Below, piece by piece: positions 10,151-20,428 of a stretch of 64,000 nt of DNA. Within the stretch, counting starts at the first letter, position 1. Each line of letters opens with the position of its first letter. This DNA is from Rotaria socialis (Eukaryota; Rotifera; Eurotatoria; Philodinida; Philodinidae): assembly GCA_905331475.1 (NCBI GenBank), contig CAJNYU010003185.1:1-64000 (forward strand), read 5' to 3'. The translations under genes were made by a program, and so were the position numbers. Below the pieces are notes generated by a model. The model was not told the DNA's origin, ran no database searches, and was given only the letters and a program-made list of their open reading frames with translations.

Positions 10151-13100
10151 ACATAATTTACCCTCTTTATCATCGAGTGAACCATTTATAACATCATCTC
10201 AAGCTCTTTCTTCTACATCTATTACTACTGATCCATATACGAATTTAGATATACCAATAGCTTCATCTACATCACCAACTACATCAAGCGATATAAATTC
10301 TGATACACAATCATCCTTTTTCAATGGCATTAAACCCGCTTCATCATCTGCATCTTATTTGATAGCTGAAGCCAAAATCAATGGTATTCGTGGTGTTGTA
10401 CTTCTTGATACAGGATCCGGTCGCACTATAATTAGTTCTCAACATTGGTCTATTATTGGTGATAAATCTATTAGACCTACACCATACATCGGTCCTGACA
10501 TTCAAGGACCTGAAGGTAGTTCTATTAATCCTGTTGGATGGGTGATAGTTGATATTGCTATCGCTGGTATTATTGTTCCACATAAAGCTATTTTAGCTAA
10601 AAAATTTACACATTTCATTTTAATCGGTAATGACTTTATGAAGACTAATGGGCTTGTACTTGATATTCAAGCTAATAAAATGTGGATACGTTCTATGCCT
10701 GATCTCAAGTATGACATTTCATCCGATATTATAAATGCAGGACGCATTGACATACCACTTATTTCTACTCAACGACGTAGTATTCCACCATATCATGTTG
10801 CATTTATTCAAGTTAAAACACCACATTCTATTTCATCAGATGCTTGGGAAGCATCAGTTAGTGGTATTCGACGACATGTTATTGCTGCTAACTCTTTAGT
10901 TCGTATTAAAAACCAATGCTGCCTGATTCAAGTTATCAATTGTTCATCAAAATCTCAAGTCATTTATCCTGGTCAATATTTGGCTATTGCAGATTTATAT
11001 GATGACGATGTTAATAATTCTAATTGCGTTTCACCTCTGCTGTCAACATCAACATCGTTGTTCAATATTACTGATTTCTCTCGTCGAATTAATTGTTATA
11101 ATAAATTTGATAAATCACCTCAGAATAAAAATTGTTCATGTAACAATTCTACTGATATTAATCAACAAAATATACAATTATCCAATTATGTTCAACCGAA
11201 TTCGTCTAACTTACAAGCTTCGATAATATTTTCTCTTCATTCTAGCCTTAAACCTGATACACTATTTACTGAGCAGAATGATACATCAACTGTTAAGCTA
11301 TATGATTTCCTAACCGATTTAAATCTTAGTGATACTGATCTTACAATCAATGAAAGTGAACAATTAAAATTGCTTCTTGTTAAATACTATAAATGCTTTG
11401 AAGATCAGCTAGGACGTACTTCTCTAATTCAGCATCATATTGATACTGGTAACACTAAACCAATTAAATTACGTCCGTATCGTGTTTCACCTGCACGAAA
11501 AGAAATAATCTCTACTGAAATTACAAAAATGATAAATGCTGGTATTATTGAACCATGTAATAGTCCCTATGCTGCACCAATAACATTACAACCAAAAAAA
11601 GACGGTACATTGCGATTTTGTATCGACTTTCGTGAATTAAACGCTGTTACCGTACGTGATGTTTATCCAATACCACGCATTGATGACACTCTCGATCAAT
11701 TACAACATGCAAAATATTTTACATCAATGGATCTTCGAAGTGGATTTTGGCAAATCGAACTTGATTCAGCTAGTCGTGATAAAACTGCATTTATATGTCA
11801 TGCTGGTCTCTTTCGTTTTCGTGTAATGCCATTCGGTCTAACCAATGCTCCAGCTACATTTCAACGTTTGATGGATTTAGTGTTAGGTGGTTTAAAGTGG
11901 TCATGCGCACTAGTCTATCTTGATGATATAATTGTTTATTCATCTTCTTTCAACGATCATTTACATCATATCGAACTTGTACTTGAACAAATTCAACAAA
12001 GTGGTTTAACACTCAAAATAAATAAGTGCCAATTTTGTAAAACTCATCTGAAATATCTCGGTCATATCGTTTCAAAAGAAGGAATTCGACCAGATCCTGA
12101 CAAATTAACAGCTGTACGTGAATATCCTGTACCAACAAAATTAAAAGCTGTTCGTACTTTTCTCGGCCTTTCAAGCTATTATCGTCGTTTTATTAAGAAT
12201 TATGCTACAATTGCTGAACCCTTAATTGCGCTTACACGTTGTTCTCATTTCAAAATTTTTAACTGGACTGAAGACTGTCAAAAATCATTTGATACATTAC
12301 GTCAATGCTTAATTGAAGCTCCAATTATTGCTTATCCTCGATTTGATCAACCATTTATTTTACAATTAGATGCATCTGATGTCGGTCTTTCAGCTATTCT
12401 TGCTCAAAAACTAATGGATGATGATGGTATTTCTCGAGAACATGTTATTGGCTATGCTAGTCGTACACTTTCTACATCTGAACGTAAATATAGTCCAACA
12501 GAACGTGAATGTTTAGCAATTGTTTATGGATGTAATTATTATCGTCCGTATCTCGAAGGTACTCGCTTTACTGCTGTAACTGATCATAAAGCTCTTAAAT
12601 GGCTTCATTCAACCAAAGATCTGAATAGTCGATTGGCCCGGTGGGCGATTCAAATTGCTGCTTATGATGTTGATATTCAACACCGGCCTGGTAGAGAAAA
12701 TGGACCACCTGATGCATTGTCTCGTTATCCTATTAATGTTACTATTAATAATAATGATGATGATGAATTTTCTATGATATCTACACTTACATCTGACGTT
12801 GTCAATAATAATATTATCGATCATTTATTTTTAACTTCAACTGATCCCGGTGCTTTACTACTTCTTGATTATTTTCGGTATGATTTACTACCTCCACAAG
12901 ATTTATCGATTCCGATTTATCTATTACCTACTCCTACAACATCTGCTCAACTATTAGATACGACTATAGCCAATATTCATTTTGCTGAAAATATTGATTT
13001 ATATGAACAAATTCGTGCAGCCCAATGGAAAGATTCGTCGCTTTTACCATTACTCAATTATCTTCAAAATCAAATAGCGCCAACAGTTGAAAATCTTAAC

Positions 13101-14351
13101 AAATTTTATACTTTAGCCCGTTTATATCGAGTAATAGATGGAAGTCTTTATCGTATATTTCTTACTCGCTGTTCATCTGATAATCAACAGCCTATTACAT
13201 CTTCATCATCTCAACGTTTACTTCTTGTCATCCCATCGTCAGAAGTGTCACAAATCATGCAATTGGCTCACGACCATGCCACAGCTGCTCATCTCGGTCG
13301 TCGTAAAACATTGTCTCGACTAATTTCTCGTTTCTATTGGCCTCATATGCGGCGTGATGTTGCTAATTATGTACGAGCATGTATCTTATGCCAACAATAC
13401 AAACCGACTAATCAAAAACCAGCTGGATTGATGAAACCAGTCATAGTTTCAGAACCATGGCATACAGTCGGCATTGACATCACTGGACCATTTACAAAAA
13501 CTCGGCGAGGTAATAGCTTTATTCTAGTGGTAGTCGATTATTTTACCAAATGGGTAGAACTATTTCCACTTCAATCTATTAAAGCAGCTACAATTGCTCA
13601 AGTTTTTCTCGACGAAGTTATATGCCGCTTCGGATTTCCTATTCGTGTTATATCTGATAACGGTGTGCAATTCCTTTCGAAAGTATTTACTCAATTATGT
13701 GATCTTCTCGGTATTCATCATCAACGCACTCCTCTTTACCATCCACAAAGTAATTTAAGTGAACGTGTTAATCGTACATTAAAACCTCTATTAGCGTCAC
13801 TTGCGCATAATGATTCAAAATCATGGGACTTAAAATTATCACAAATTGCATTTGCTCTACGCACTGCTCCAAGCGAGTCAACAGAAAATACACCTGCTTT
13901 TCTTATGTTCGGTCGCCATCCACGGCAACCACTCGATTTACTTTTATCGCCACCTCCTGTTACTGACCAGTTGCCATCTTCACATGAATTATCTACTTAT
14001 CGTAAACGATTGTTAGAAGAATTATTACCTGCTTACAAAATCGCACGTGAACTACTTGATATTTCTCATGAAACGCAAACTCGTAATTACAATATTCATC
14101 GTCGTCCATTAGAATTTGAATTAGGCGATTTAGTGTGGGTGGCAAGCTTATCCGGTATAGCGATGGGCAAATGGCGTGGTGGTAAAATGCAACCTAGAAG
14201 AGAAGGTCCATATAAAATCATGACTAAACTATCATCAGTTACTTACGAATTAGAACATACTATTTCTCATCGTCGTTTATCTCCAATACATATAGAACGA
14301 CTTACACCTTATTATTCATTCACAGCAACGAATGTCGTGAATGATCAATGA
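10095..14351 (+). CDS. pol: Ty3/gypsy Pol: protease, reverse transcriptase, RNase H, integrase
   Basis: The frame is open from the gag overlap. No ATG starts it sensibly (10359 is TTG), so it is expected as a Gag-Pol fusion made by -1 frameshifting. Numbering from 10359, the order is an aspartic protease with LLDTGSGRT near residue 15, reverse transcriptase with MPFGLTNAPATFQ and the catalytic YLDD near 520, RNase H with LQLDASD near 669, and integrase. The integrase has an H2C2 zinc motif (HDHATAAH...CILCQ) near 971-1015, the catalytic Asp residues in GIDITG (about 1040) and SDNG (about 1098), and Glu in LSERVN (about 1135). A GPY/F module (GPYKI) lies near 1283. PR-RT-RH-IN order and the GPY/F tail are diagnostic of Ty3/gypsy. 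All catalytic residues are present and there is no internal stop. No envelope-like frame follows. Confidence 0.93.
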   Translation, partial: KHLGESAIEEQPIPTSISSHNLPSLSSSEPFITSSQALSSTSITTDPYTNLDIPIASSTSPTTSSDINSDTQSSFFNGIKPASSSASYLIAEAKINGIRGVVLLDTGSGRTIISSQHWSIIGDKSIRPTPYIGPDIQGPEGSSINPVGWVIVDIAIAGIIVPHKAILAKKFTHFILIGNDFMKTNGLVLDIQANKMWIRSMPDLKYDISSDIINAGRIDIPLISTQRRSIPPYHVAFIQVKTPHSISSDAWEASVSGIRRHVIAANSLVRIKNQCCLIQVINCSSKSQVIYPGQYLAIADLYDDDVNNSNCVSPLLSTSTSLFNITDFSRRINCYNKFDKSPQNKNCSCNNSTDINQQNIQLSNYVQPNSSNLQASIIFSLHSSLKPDTLFTEQNDTSTVKLYDFLTDLNLSDTDLTINESEQLKLLLVKYYKCFEDQLGRTSLIQHHIDTGNTKPIKLRPYRVSPARKEIISTEITKMINAGIIEPCNSPYAAPITLQPKKDGTLRFCIDFRELNAVTVRDVYPIPRIDDTLDQLQHAKYFTSMDLRSGFWQIELDSASRDKTAFICHAGLFRFRVMPFGLTNAPATFQRLMDLVLGGLKWSCALVYLDDIIVYSSSFNDHLHHIELVLEQIQQSGLTLKINKCQFCKTHLKYLGHIVSKEGIRPDPDKLTAVREYPVPTKLKAVRTFLGLSSYYRRFIKNYATIAEPLIALTRCSHFKIFNWTEDCQKSFDTLRQCLIEAPIIAYPRFDQPFILQLDASDVGLSAILAQKLMDDDGISREHVIGYASRTLSTSERKYSPTERECLAIVYGCNYYRPYLEGTRFTAVTDHKALKWLHSTKDLNSRLARWAIQIAAYDVDIQHRPGRENGPPDALSRYPINVTINNNDDDEFSMISTLTSDVVNNNIIDHLFLTSTDPGALLLLDYFRYDLLPPQDLSIPIYLLPTPTTSAQLLDTTIANIHFAENIDLYEQIRAAQWKDSSLLPLLNYLQNQIAPTVENLNKFYTLARLYRVIDGSLYRIFLTRCSSDNQQPITSSSSQRLLLVIPSSEVSQIMQLAHDHATAAHLGRRKTLSRLISRFYWPHMRRDVANYVRACILCQQYKPTNQKPAGLMKPVIVSEPWHTVGIDITGPFTKTRRGNSFILVVVDYFTKWVELFPLQSIKAATIAQVFLDEVICRFGFPIRVISDNGVQFLSKVFTQLCDLLGIHHQRTPLYHPQSNLSERVNRTLKPLLASLAHNDSKSWDLKLSQIAFALRTAPSESTENTPAFLMFGRHPRQPLDLLLSPPPVTDQLPSSHELSTYRKRLLEELLPAYKIARELLDISHETQTRNYNIHRRPLEFELGDLVWVASLSGIAMGKWRGGKMQPRREGPYKIMTKLSSVTYELEHTISHRRLSPIHIERLTPYYSFTATNVVNDQ

Positions 14352-14825
14352 TGTTCATGTGTTTAACAATTAAATTATTTCTCCTCGTTATCTGAAACTG
14401 ACTTATTTTACATTAGAATAATTCTTCATCTGTTTGATAATTCTTACACCGATATATGCATACTCATTTACTCATCTGCCAATGTTATATTCGATCGTGA
14501 AATAAACTATTTAACATGTATTGTCCAATTGGCAACTTAGCTGATCTTGTTTAACTAATGACATCTAAGATTAATACTTCTGTTCTATTGCTCCTCAGTT
14601 ACGGATATTCAATTACTTAAAAACGTTCAAACATCGAAGTTCAAGAATGAAGTTTTTCTTCTTACAAATGATGTTTTTCTACACTTAGTATTCTTCTCGT
14701 ATATTCACAATCCAATAATCGGAATTATTTAAAAATCAAAAAGAAAAATATGTATACAACATTCGTGGTCTTATTGCAAATTTTAGTCGCAGGAGCTTCG
14801 GAACTCTTCTGTAGTGGGAGAGTCT
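14352..14825 (+). other. Retrotransposon 3' untranslated region and polypurine tract
   Basis: This is about 474 bases without an envelope or other gene. Just before the 3' LTR a purine-rich AGTGGGAGAG (about 14813-14822) is a plausible plus-strand primer. It is short and not pure, so the polypurine call is moderate. Confidence 0.55.
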
Positions 14826-15176
14826 TGTAACGGCACAGTGTGTCGTTACTTGTGTTGTCGATTGTTTGGTTTCTGATTTCTAGTTCGCCTTTCGTTGTCT
14901 TTCTTGATACGTTAGTTCTTCGTGTTCTATTTCGATGAAAAGCTCGTTTCGCGTTGGCGCTCGAAGAAGTTAGATTAATTATTGTATATATATAGTTTAC
15001 TTGTTCTTGTTGCATAAAAAGATAAGAATAGATCTTAATTTATTGTTTTACATTGAGTATTGAACATACAACTGTAAACTATATTCAACCACTTATTATA
15101 ACTTATCAAGAGCATTTTCACTAAATCATTCGAAATCATTATTTTGTAACGAGCTTGCTGACTACCTAGCATCTCA
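14826..15176 (+). repeat. 3' LTR of the Ty3/gypsy element, 351 bp
   Basis: Same TGTAACGG start and CATCTCA end as 7666-8016, with no differences seen by eye. It is followed by GGGGG at 15177-15181, matching 7438-7442. Confidence 0.92.
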
Positions 15177-15495
15177 GGGGGCTAAGCCCCCGGAAAAAAT
15201 TTCCGTGAATTGTTTGAGAATTTGAAAGTTATTTTGGATTTTTCTTGGGAATTTTGACAATTTCACTATGTTTTTTTCGGATTTCGGAAGCTTTTTTAGA
15301 TTTTTGGAGAATTTTTGAAGATTTTGAAATTTTTTCTTGATTCTTGCAGGAGTTTTTGAGTTTCATAGCGGGCGACACTGGCTAAAACATGAAATTGGAA
15401 AGATTACTACATATTTATATAAAAAAATGCATTTTATAAAATCTCGCTAGGGGGGAGGGGCTGAGCCCCCCCTAGCCCCCCTGATTCCGCCACTG

Positions 15496-15503
15496 GTTTG
15501 AAT
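15496..15503. repeat. Target-site duplication of the MITE, right copy (GTTTGAAT)
   Basis: Identical to 7401-7408 and directly abuts the CCACTG terminus. Confidence 0.8.
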
Positions 15504-16283
15504 GTCTATTGTTGTCATGGTGCAGTCCTCCTCCAAAAAGCGTACATGCTTGAAAAAAGAAAAGAATTGCATTGAATTATGTCGCTATGCAAAAAAAAGG
15601 TAAGAAAAAAAAACGTTTGAAAAAAGTCAAATAAACATTATCAGGTGAAAATTGAATTCTTTTCAACAACAACAACAACCATAACACATCATTGATTTTT
15701 TAATTCTCGGTCATGGTAAGTTATTCGGAAGGATTCGAAAAATACAAGACACTATTTGAAATGTTATACATTACAAGAAACCCAAATTACCATATTTGAA
15801 CCCCTATTTTTTAAAGCTGAGATTACTCAAAATAAAGCTATAATTGTAAACTTTAAATGTAAATGAGAGTAAGAATGAGAAAATTTCTAAACGCAGAGAC
15901 ATAGAAACAGTAAAAGTAGAAAACGTAACTTCACCCGCATAGATAGATTCAACACCGTGTTCGATTTTTTTTTATTCAAACTTGTTTTCTAATTTGCAAT
16001 GAGTCATACGCTGCTTGCGTACGTACGAAGCAGAGTTTTATGTTTTGATTAATATCGGTATTTTCAACAAAGACCATTTGGACAACAAGTGGGTGTGAGT
16101 GTGGCTAATTGGTAGCATTGTACAGAAATTAACTCACACTCACCTTATCTCACCTTCCAGATATTGTGCATTCAAGAATAATATCTTGATATCATATTTA
16201 TTTTAATCAACTTATTTCAGATATCTTTTTCAATAGCTTTGAATTTGTAATCAATCTGTAACAGTAGATAAAACATCGGTATA
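15504..16283. other. Intergenic stretch upstream of the ADP-ribosyltransferase gene
   Basis: AT-rich, with no supported gene. The region contains a GT/CA hairpin at 16089-16144 (GTGGGTGTGAGTGTGG ... AACTCACACTCACC). The promoter of the next gene should lie here, but no clear core element could be assigned. Confidence 0.5.
16089..16144. repeat. GT-rich/CA-rich hairpin
   Basis: The arms GTGAGTGTGG and CTCACACTCACC are partly complementary around a middle of about 28 nt. It is the same design as the hairpins at 2939, 6230 and 18659. Confidence 0.5.
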
Positions 16284-18264
16284 ATGAATCGTTTTGGTGA
16301 TATTGACGCTTCAAATAAAAGACTTCCACCTATTTATGGCTATCACGCTGAAAAATCTGTTACAATAGAAAAAGCACTGGAACCTATCGAGTCTGAAATT
16401 GAAGAACTACCTCGTTTTATAAAAATAGCTAAAAAACACTGTCATTTCCCATCCGAACATGGACTAACACAAGATCAATCAGCTGCGATCTATATTTATA
16501 CAATGGAATGGGGCGATACTACATTGTATCGTGTTTTGAATAAAGCATTACGATCAGAAAATCGGCAAGCATTAAAGATATGGTTTCCGTACTTAAAACT
16601 ATTTGATACAGCATTAGATAAGCTGCCTACTGTCAAAGAAGCAGTATGGAGAGGTATACCTATTGATATTGGTAAGAATTTCATTAAAAATCAAACTGTG
16701 ACGTGGTGGAGTGTTAATTCATGTTCATCATCACCGAACGTTATTAAAACTTTTCTTGGAGGCACTCAAAACTCAACTCTATTTTTAATTGAAACTATGA
16801 ATGGAAAAAAAATTTCTGGATATACGGAATATGAAAATGAAGATGAAGTTATTCTACGAATGGGTTCCGAATTTCGTGTAAAAGGTGATCCTTTGGCTCA
16901 ATTGAATGGTTCATACGTTGTACACTTAATTGCAATTGATGATAATAATGATCAACCATTAGCTTCAAATAATAACAGTACTTGTGGTAAGTCATTATAC
17001 TTTTTCTCTGTAAAATAGCATCTTTTTTATGATGACGAAAGATATCACTGAATAGTTAATTGCTTTGAATGAACTCTTTGGATGTGGGTGTGTATTTAGA
17101 TGGATATACACAATCGAACTAGACATAATCATAATATAACTTTTCATTTGTCTCTTTCAAATCTTTGTATAATTCTTCGAATTTTCGACAAAAAACATCT
17201 ATTAAAGGAATTTTCCTCTATACTTTCGAAATTATGATAGTGATCTCATATACTACCGGATTAACTAAGAATGCTTTCGAGAGTAGTTCTTTTCACACTA
17301 CCATCTACGAGAACGATCTCCTTTGATTTTACGTTTTCTTCTAGTTAATATTCCTGCTAATACCAAATGGGCACAGGAAGGTGTGACTATTGCTGGCGGT
17401 AATGGGAAAGGCAATGGCACCAAAAAACTGCACTGTCCTCATGGTCTCTTTGTTGATGATGATCAAACAGTGGTTATTGCTGACTGGATGAATCATCGTA
17501 TCATCCAATGGAAGAAAGATGATACCACGAATGGACAAGTTGTTGCTGGTGGCAAAGGCGAAGGAAATGGATTGAATCAATTGAGGTATCCAATTGATGT
17601 ATTGATTGATAAAGAGACGGATAGTCTCATTATTTGTGATGAAAACAATCGACGCGTAGTACGATGGTCTCGTCGTAGGGGTACAACAGAAGGAGAAATA
17701 CTCATTGACAACATCCGATGTTACGGATTGGCTATAGATGAGCAGAGATATCTCTACGTCTCTGATCGCGAAAGACATGAAGTAAGACGATATCAATTGG
17801 GATATAGAAATGGCACTATCGTAGCGGGTGGAAATGGCGAAGGTAGTGATCTCAATCAACTCAATTCGCCGCGATATCTCTTTGTCGACCAACAACAGAA
17901 TGTCTACATATCAGACTGCGGAAATCATCGTGTAATGAAATGGATGAAAGGTGCAAAAGAAGGCATCATGGTAGCTGGAGGTCAAGGTAAAGGGAGTGCT
18001 TTGACACAATTGGATCGGCCTAATGGACTCTTCGTCGACACATTGGGTACTCTCTATGTAGCAGACCAGGGGAATGATCGTGTGATGCGTTGGATTCAAG
18101 GAGCGAAACGAGGTACTGTAATTATGGGTGGAAATGGTCAAGGAGAAGGAACAAATCAGTTCTACTGGCCCTGGGGTTTGTCTTTCGATCGACATGGCAA
18201 TCTCTATGTCACCGATTATAATAATCATCGTGTTCAACGATTTTCTATCGAATCAGGCATGTGA
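16284..18264 (+). CDS. ADP-ribosyltransferase fused to a six-bladed NHL propeller, 540 aa
   Basis: Two exons: 16284-16986 and 17345-18264. The 358-nt intron has GTAAGT and TTCTAG ends and splits a Val codon. Residues 1-235 form an arginine-specific mono-ADP-ribosyltransferase domain (ART, PF01129 type). It has the NAD-binding Arg of VWRGI at 123, a WWSVNSCSS serine motif at 141-149, and the catalytic Glu-x-Glu as E186-D187-E188. Enzymes of this family transfer ADP-ribose from NAD to protein arginines. Residues about 240-540 carry six NHL repeats with the recurring pattern GGNG-G..LN.L..P.GLFVD and LYV.D..NHRV.RW, which should close a beta-propeller that binds a protein or nucleic-acid partner. 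There is no signal peptide or membrane segment, so a cytosolic location is inferred. The active-site residues are all present. The target is unknown. Confidence 0.88.
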
Positions 18265-20428
18265 ATTGGTTTTTTTGTTCGTTTCTTTTTCTGCTTTGAA
18301 ATAAATGAAAAAGAAATGAAATTTTATTTCTCTCTTTCGATTGAAGGAAAAGAAAAAAGCTAAATATAATATTGCATCTTGTTTTTCTCTTATATGTTGA
18401 CAATAAGAAAAATGAATGAATTAAATAAAAAATTACGTTGAAAAGAAAATTAACATAAATAAAAAAGGACTAATGAAAAAATTTACAATAAAAAACGAGA
18501 AGAAAAAACAACGAATTATACAATCTCAATTAATTGTAACAAATTGAAAAAAATACATATATTTAGTGTTAAATGGTCTATGTGGAAATTGAACTGAAAG
18601 AAAAACAAGAAAATGAAATGAATTAATTGATTGGAAATTGTTTTTTTACTTAATGGTATGTGAGTGTGGGTGGCGGAGAGTGTAAGTGTGTGGATGTGAC
18701 TGTATTTTTAACTCAATCACACCCACACCCTTTTTAAGCTGATGTGTCTAGTGGTGAGGGAATCAGTCTCTAGCCATAAATATGGCTCAGTTATAGTAAA
18801 AACGAAAATGTGTTAGCACTAAACTCAGCACTTTATGTTAATATTATTTCGTAAGAAAGCAAGCGTGTTTGAAATGTATTCTGTTGGGTAAAATAATGAA
18901 TTGGAATGGGCTGCAGCTGAATATGTATTGGGGTTCTATGACACGAGAACGTGGGTATGCGTTATAATAGTTTATTTGATTTTTTCTGAAATTCTCATTC
19001 AATCAATTTGAGTTTGATGAAAGTGAAACGAAAAGTAAATGCTTATAACTAGTGTTTCTCGCTGCACTCGATTTCATCAATGTGAACTTTCTTTGGATTG
19101 TTATATATGGTGAGACGCTAGTCAAGTCATTTGCGGGGCACGAAGTATATAGGCAAGCCTACAAAATATAATTATATGGGACACAGCCATGCAACATCCA
19201 TATTTTTCTTGAATATATTTGAAGGGGAAAAACTGACTTATGACTACATTTAAGAGATAAATCAATGTCTTGTTGATGGTCTGTCTTAAAAACAGTTATT
19301 TATGACGCTAAAACTCAATACTGTAGTTCAATAATATCAAAAATTGATATATAAAGCATAATTTTATTTATTATCCACATTGTTTCATAATACGAAGTTC
19401 GATTAATTAATTTTCGAAACAGAAAAGGGCAACGACAGATCGTGTATGATCATATATGACCAGACAAGATCTGCATTACATACTACTGTGTGTTTCTTTT
19501 GCTTTGGAATCTTATTTGATCTGATAGGGTTTGACAAGAATTACCCAATCGGCTCATGTATGTTTACGGATGTATGAAGCGGTATTTTTTGCCCTAATCC
19601 ACGGTTGCTTGTTTGCTCTTCTTATACTGCCTAATGGATTTTAAATCTGTATGAATAATCTTTAATTATTGTTACCATGTACTAGAATGATTTTTAATCA
19701 ACTAAAATGCGTCGTCTAAGTCTTGACGAAAAGCAACTGCCATCATCTTGCAAATTCCTAAGTGCTTGACTATCATCCATGAAAAAACATCGAATATTTG
19801 GTAGCTTCCTATTTATTCTCACCTATAAAAGACTTTTGCACCATGTGATCCTATGTTTGACAACTGGTTTTGTAAGACTTTCTGGGAGTGCTTGATATGT
19901 TTCTTATTATCCAACTGTACTTTGAAAATAAATTGATATTCGTATTCGAAGTATTTAGTATTATCGAACTAAAAAGATTAATATCAAAACGACGATCAAA
20001 AGGATTTTAGACAAATGAAGAGGATCTTGGAAATAATCAGGGCTCATATCAATTCTAAAACACTAATGTAATTATGGCCCGAGTTTTTATGACGCCAAGT
20101 CCGTAATTTAAAACAAATATTGACATATTGGAAGCTCTTTAATGTGTCATAATGAAAAAATCAGCCAATAATAAACAGCTATATGCTTTCCATTATCTAA
20201 TTTTTACTTCATCTTACTTCTCCAGAAAGATAAAGTACCACCCCTATTCTCCATCCAGCTACACCCACATCCAAAGCATATTGCAATCTAGCGCTATCTG
20301 TCATAAAATAGAGAATGAATGGTGATGTGTTTAGACCAATGTCTTTCGATGCTGTGTAGATAGATTACGCATCGCATATTGTTTCGTTTTCTATTTTTTT
20401 TTGTCCATCTCATCAACTGTTTCTCAGT
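18265..20428. other. Intergenic stretch between the ART-NHL gene and TMCO1
   Basis: No supported gene. The stretch contains the GT/CA hairpin at 18659-18730 and another short CTACACCCACATCC motif near 20262. The remainder is AT-rich without repeats I could define. Confidence 0.5.
18659..18730. repeat. GT-rich/CA-rich hairpin, inverted relative of the copy at 2939
   Basis: The stretch GTGTGTGGATGTGACTGTAT ... AACTCAATCACACCCACACC matches the reverse complement of 2939-3002 with only a few changes, so these two are copies of one short dispersed sequence. Confidence 0.6.

Larger units (their letters stand above)
7443..15176 (+). mobile_element. Complete Ty3/gypsy (Metaviridae-type) LTR retrotransposon
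   Basis: The element has LTR, primer-binding site, gag, frameshift signal, pol, polypurine tract and LTR, all in order and intact. As assembled it spans 7,734 bases. Removing the suspected 223-base duplication (7443-7665) gives about 7.5 kb. The flanking GGGGG duplications define the insertion. Identical LTRs and undamaged frames mark it as a young and possibly active copy, inserted into a MITE and not into a host gene. Confidence 0.9.
7409..15495. mobile_element. Short hAT-like MITE interrupted by an LTR retrotransposon
   Basis: The left end reads CAGTGGTGAACCCAGGATTC. The right end, reverse-complemented, reads CAGTGGCGGAATCAGGGGGG. Both are followed by a CTAGGGGGG block, so they form inverted termini. 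The element is flanked by the 8-bp direct repeat GTTTGAAT (7401-7408 and 15496-15503), again the hAT size class. Without the inserted retrotransposon it would be about 348 bp (7409-7442 plus 15182-15495), with no coding capacity, so it is a MITE. The retrotransposon landed in the run of G residues near its left end. Confidence 0.8.

Noticed and set aside
8179-14351. The retrotransposon as an endogenous virus of an animal or crop
   Set aside because: No envelope gene. The gag/pol content and GPY/F tail fit an ordinary Ty3/gypsy retrotransposon.
14352-14825. Possible envelope gene after pol
   Set aside because: There is no open frame of useful length between the pol stop and the 3' LTR.
17341-18237. 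Long minus-strand frames opposite the NHL repeats
   Set aside because: They mirror the repetitive codons of the real plus-strand gene, and the reverse frames carry no known domain.
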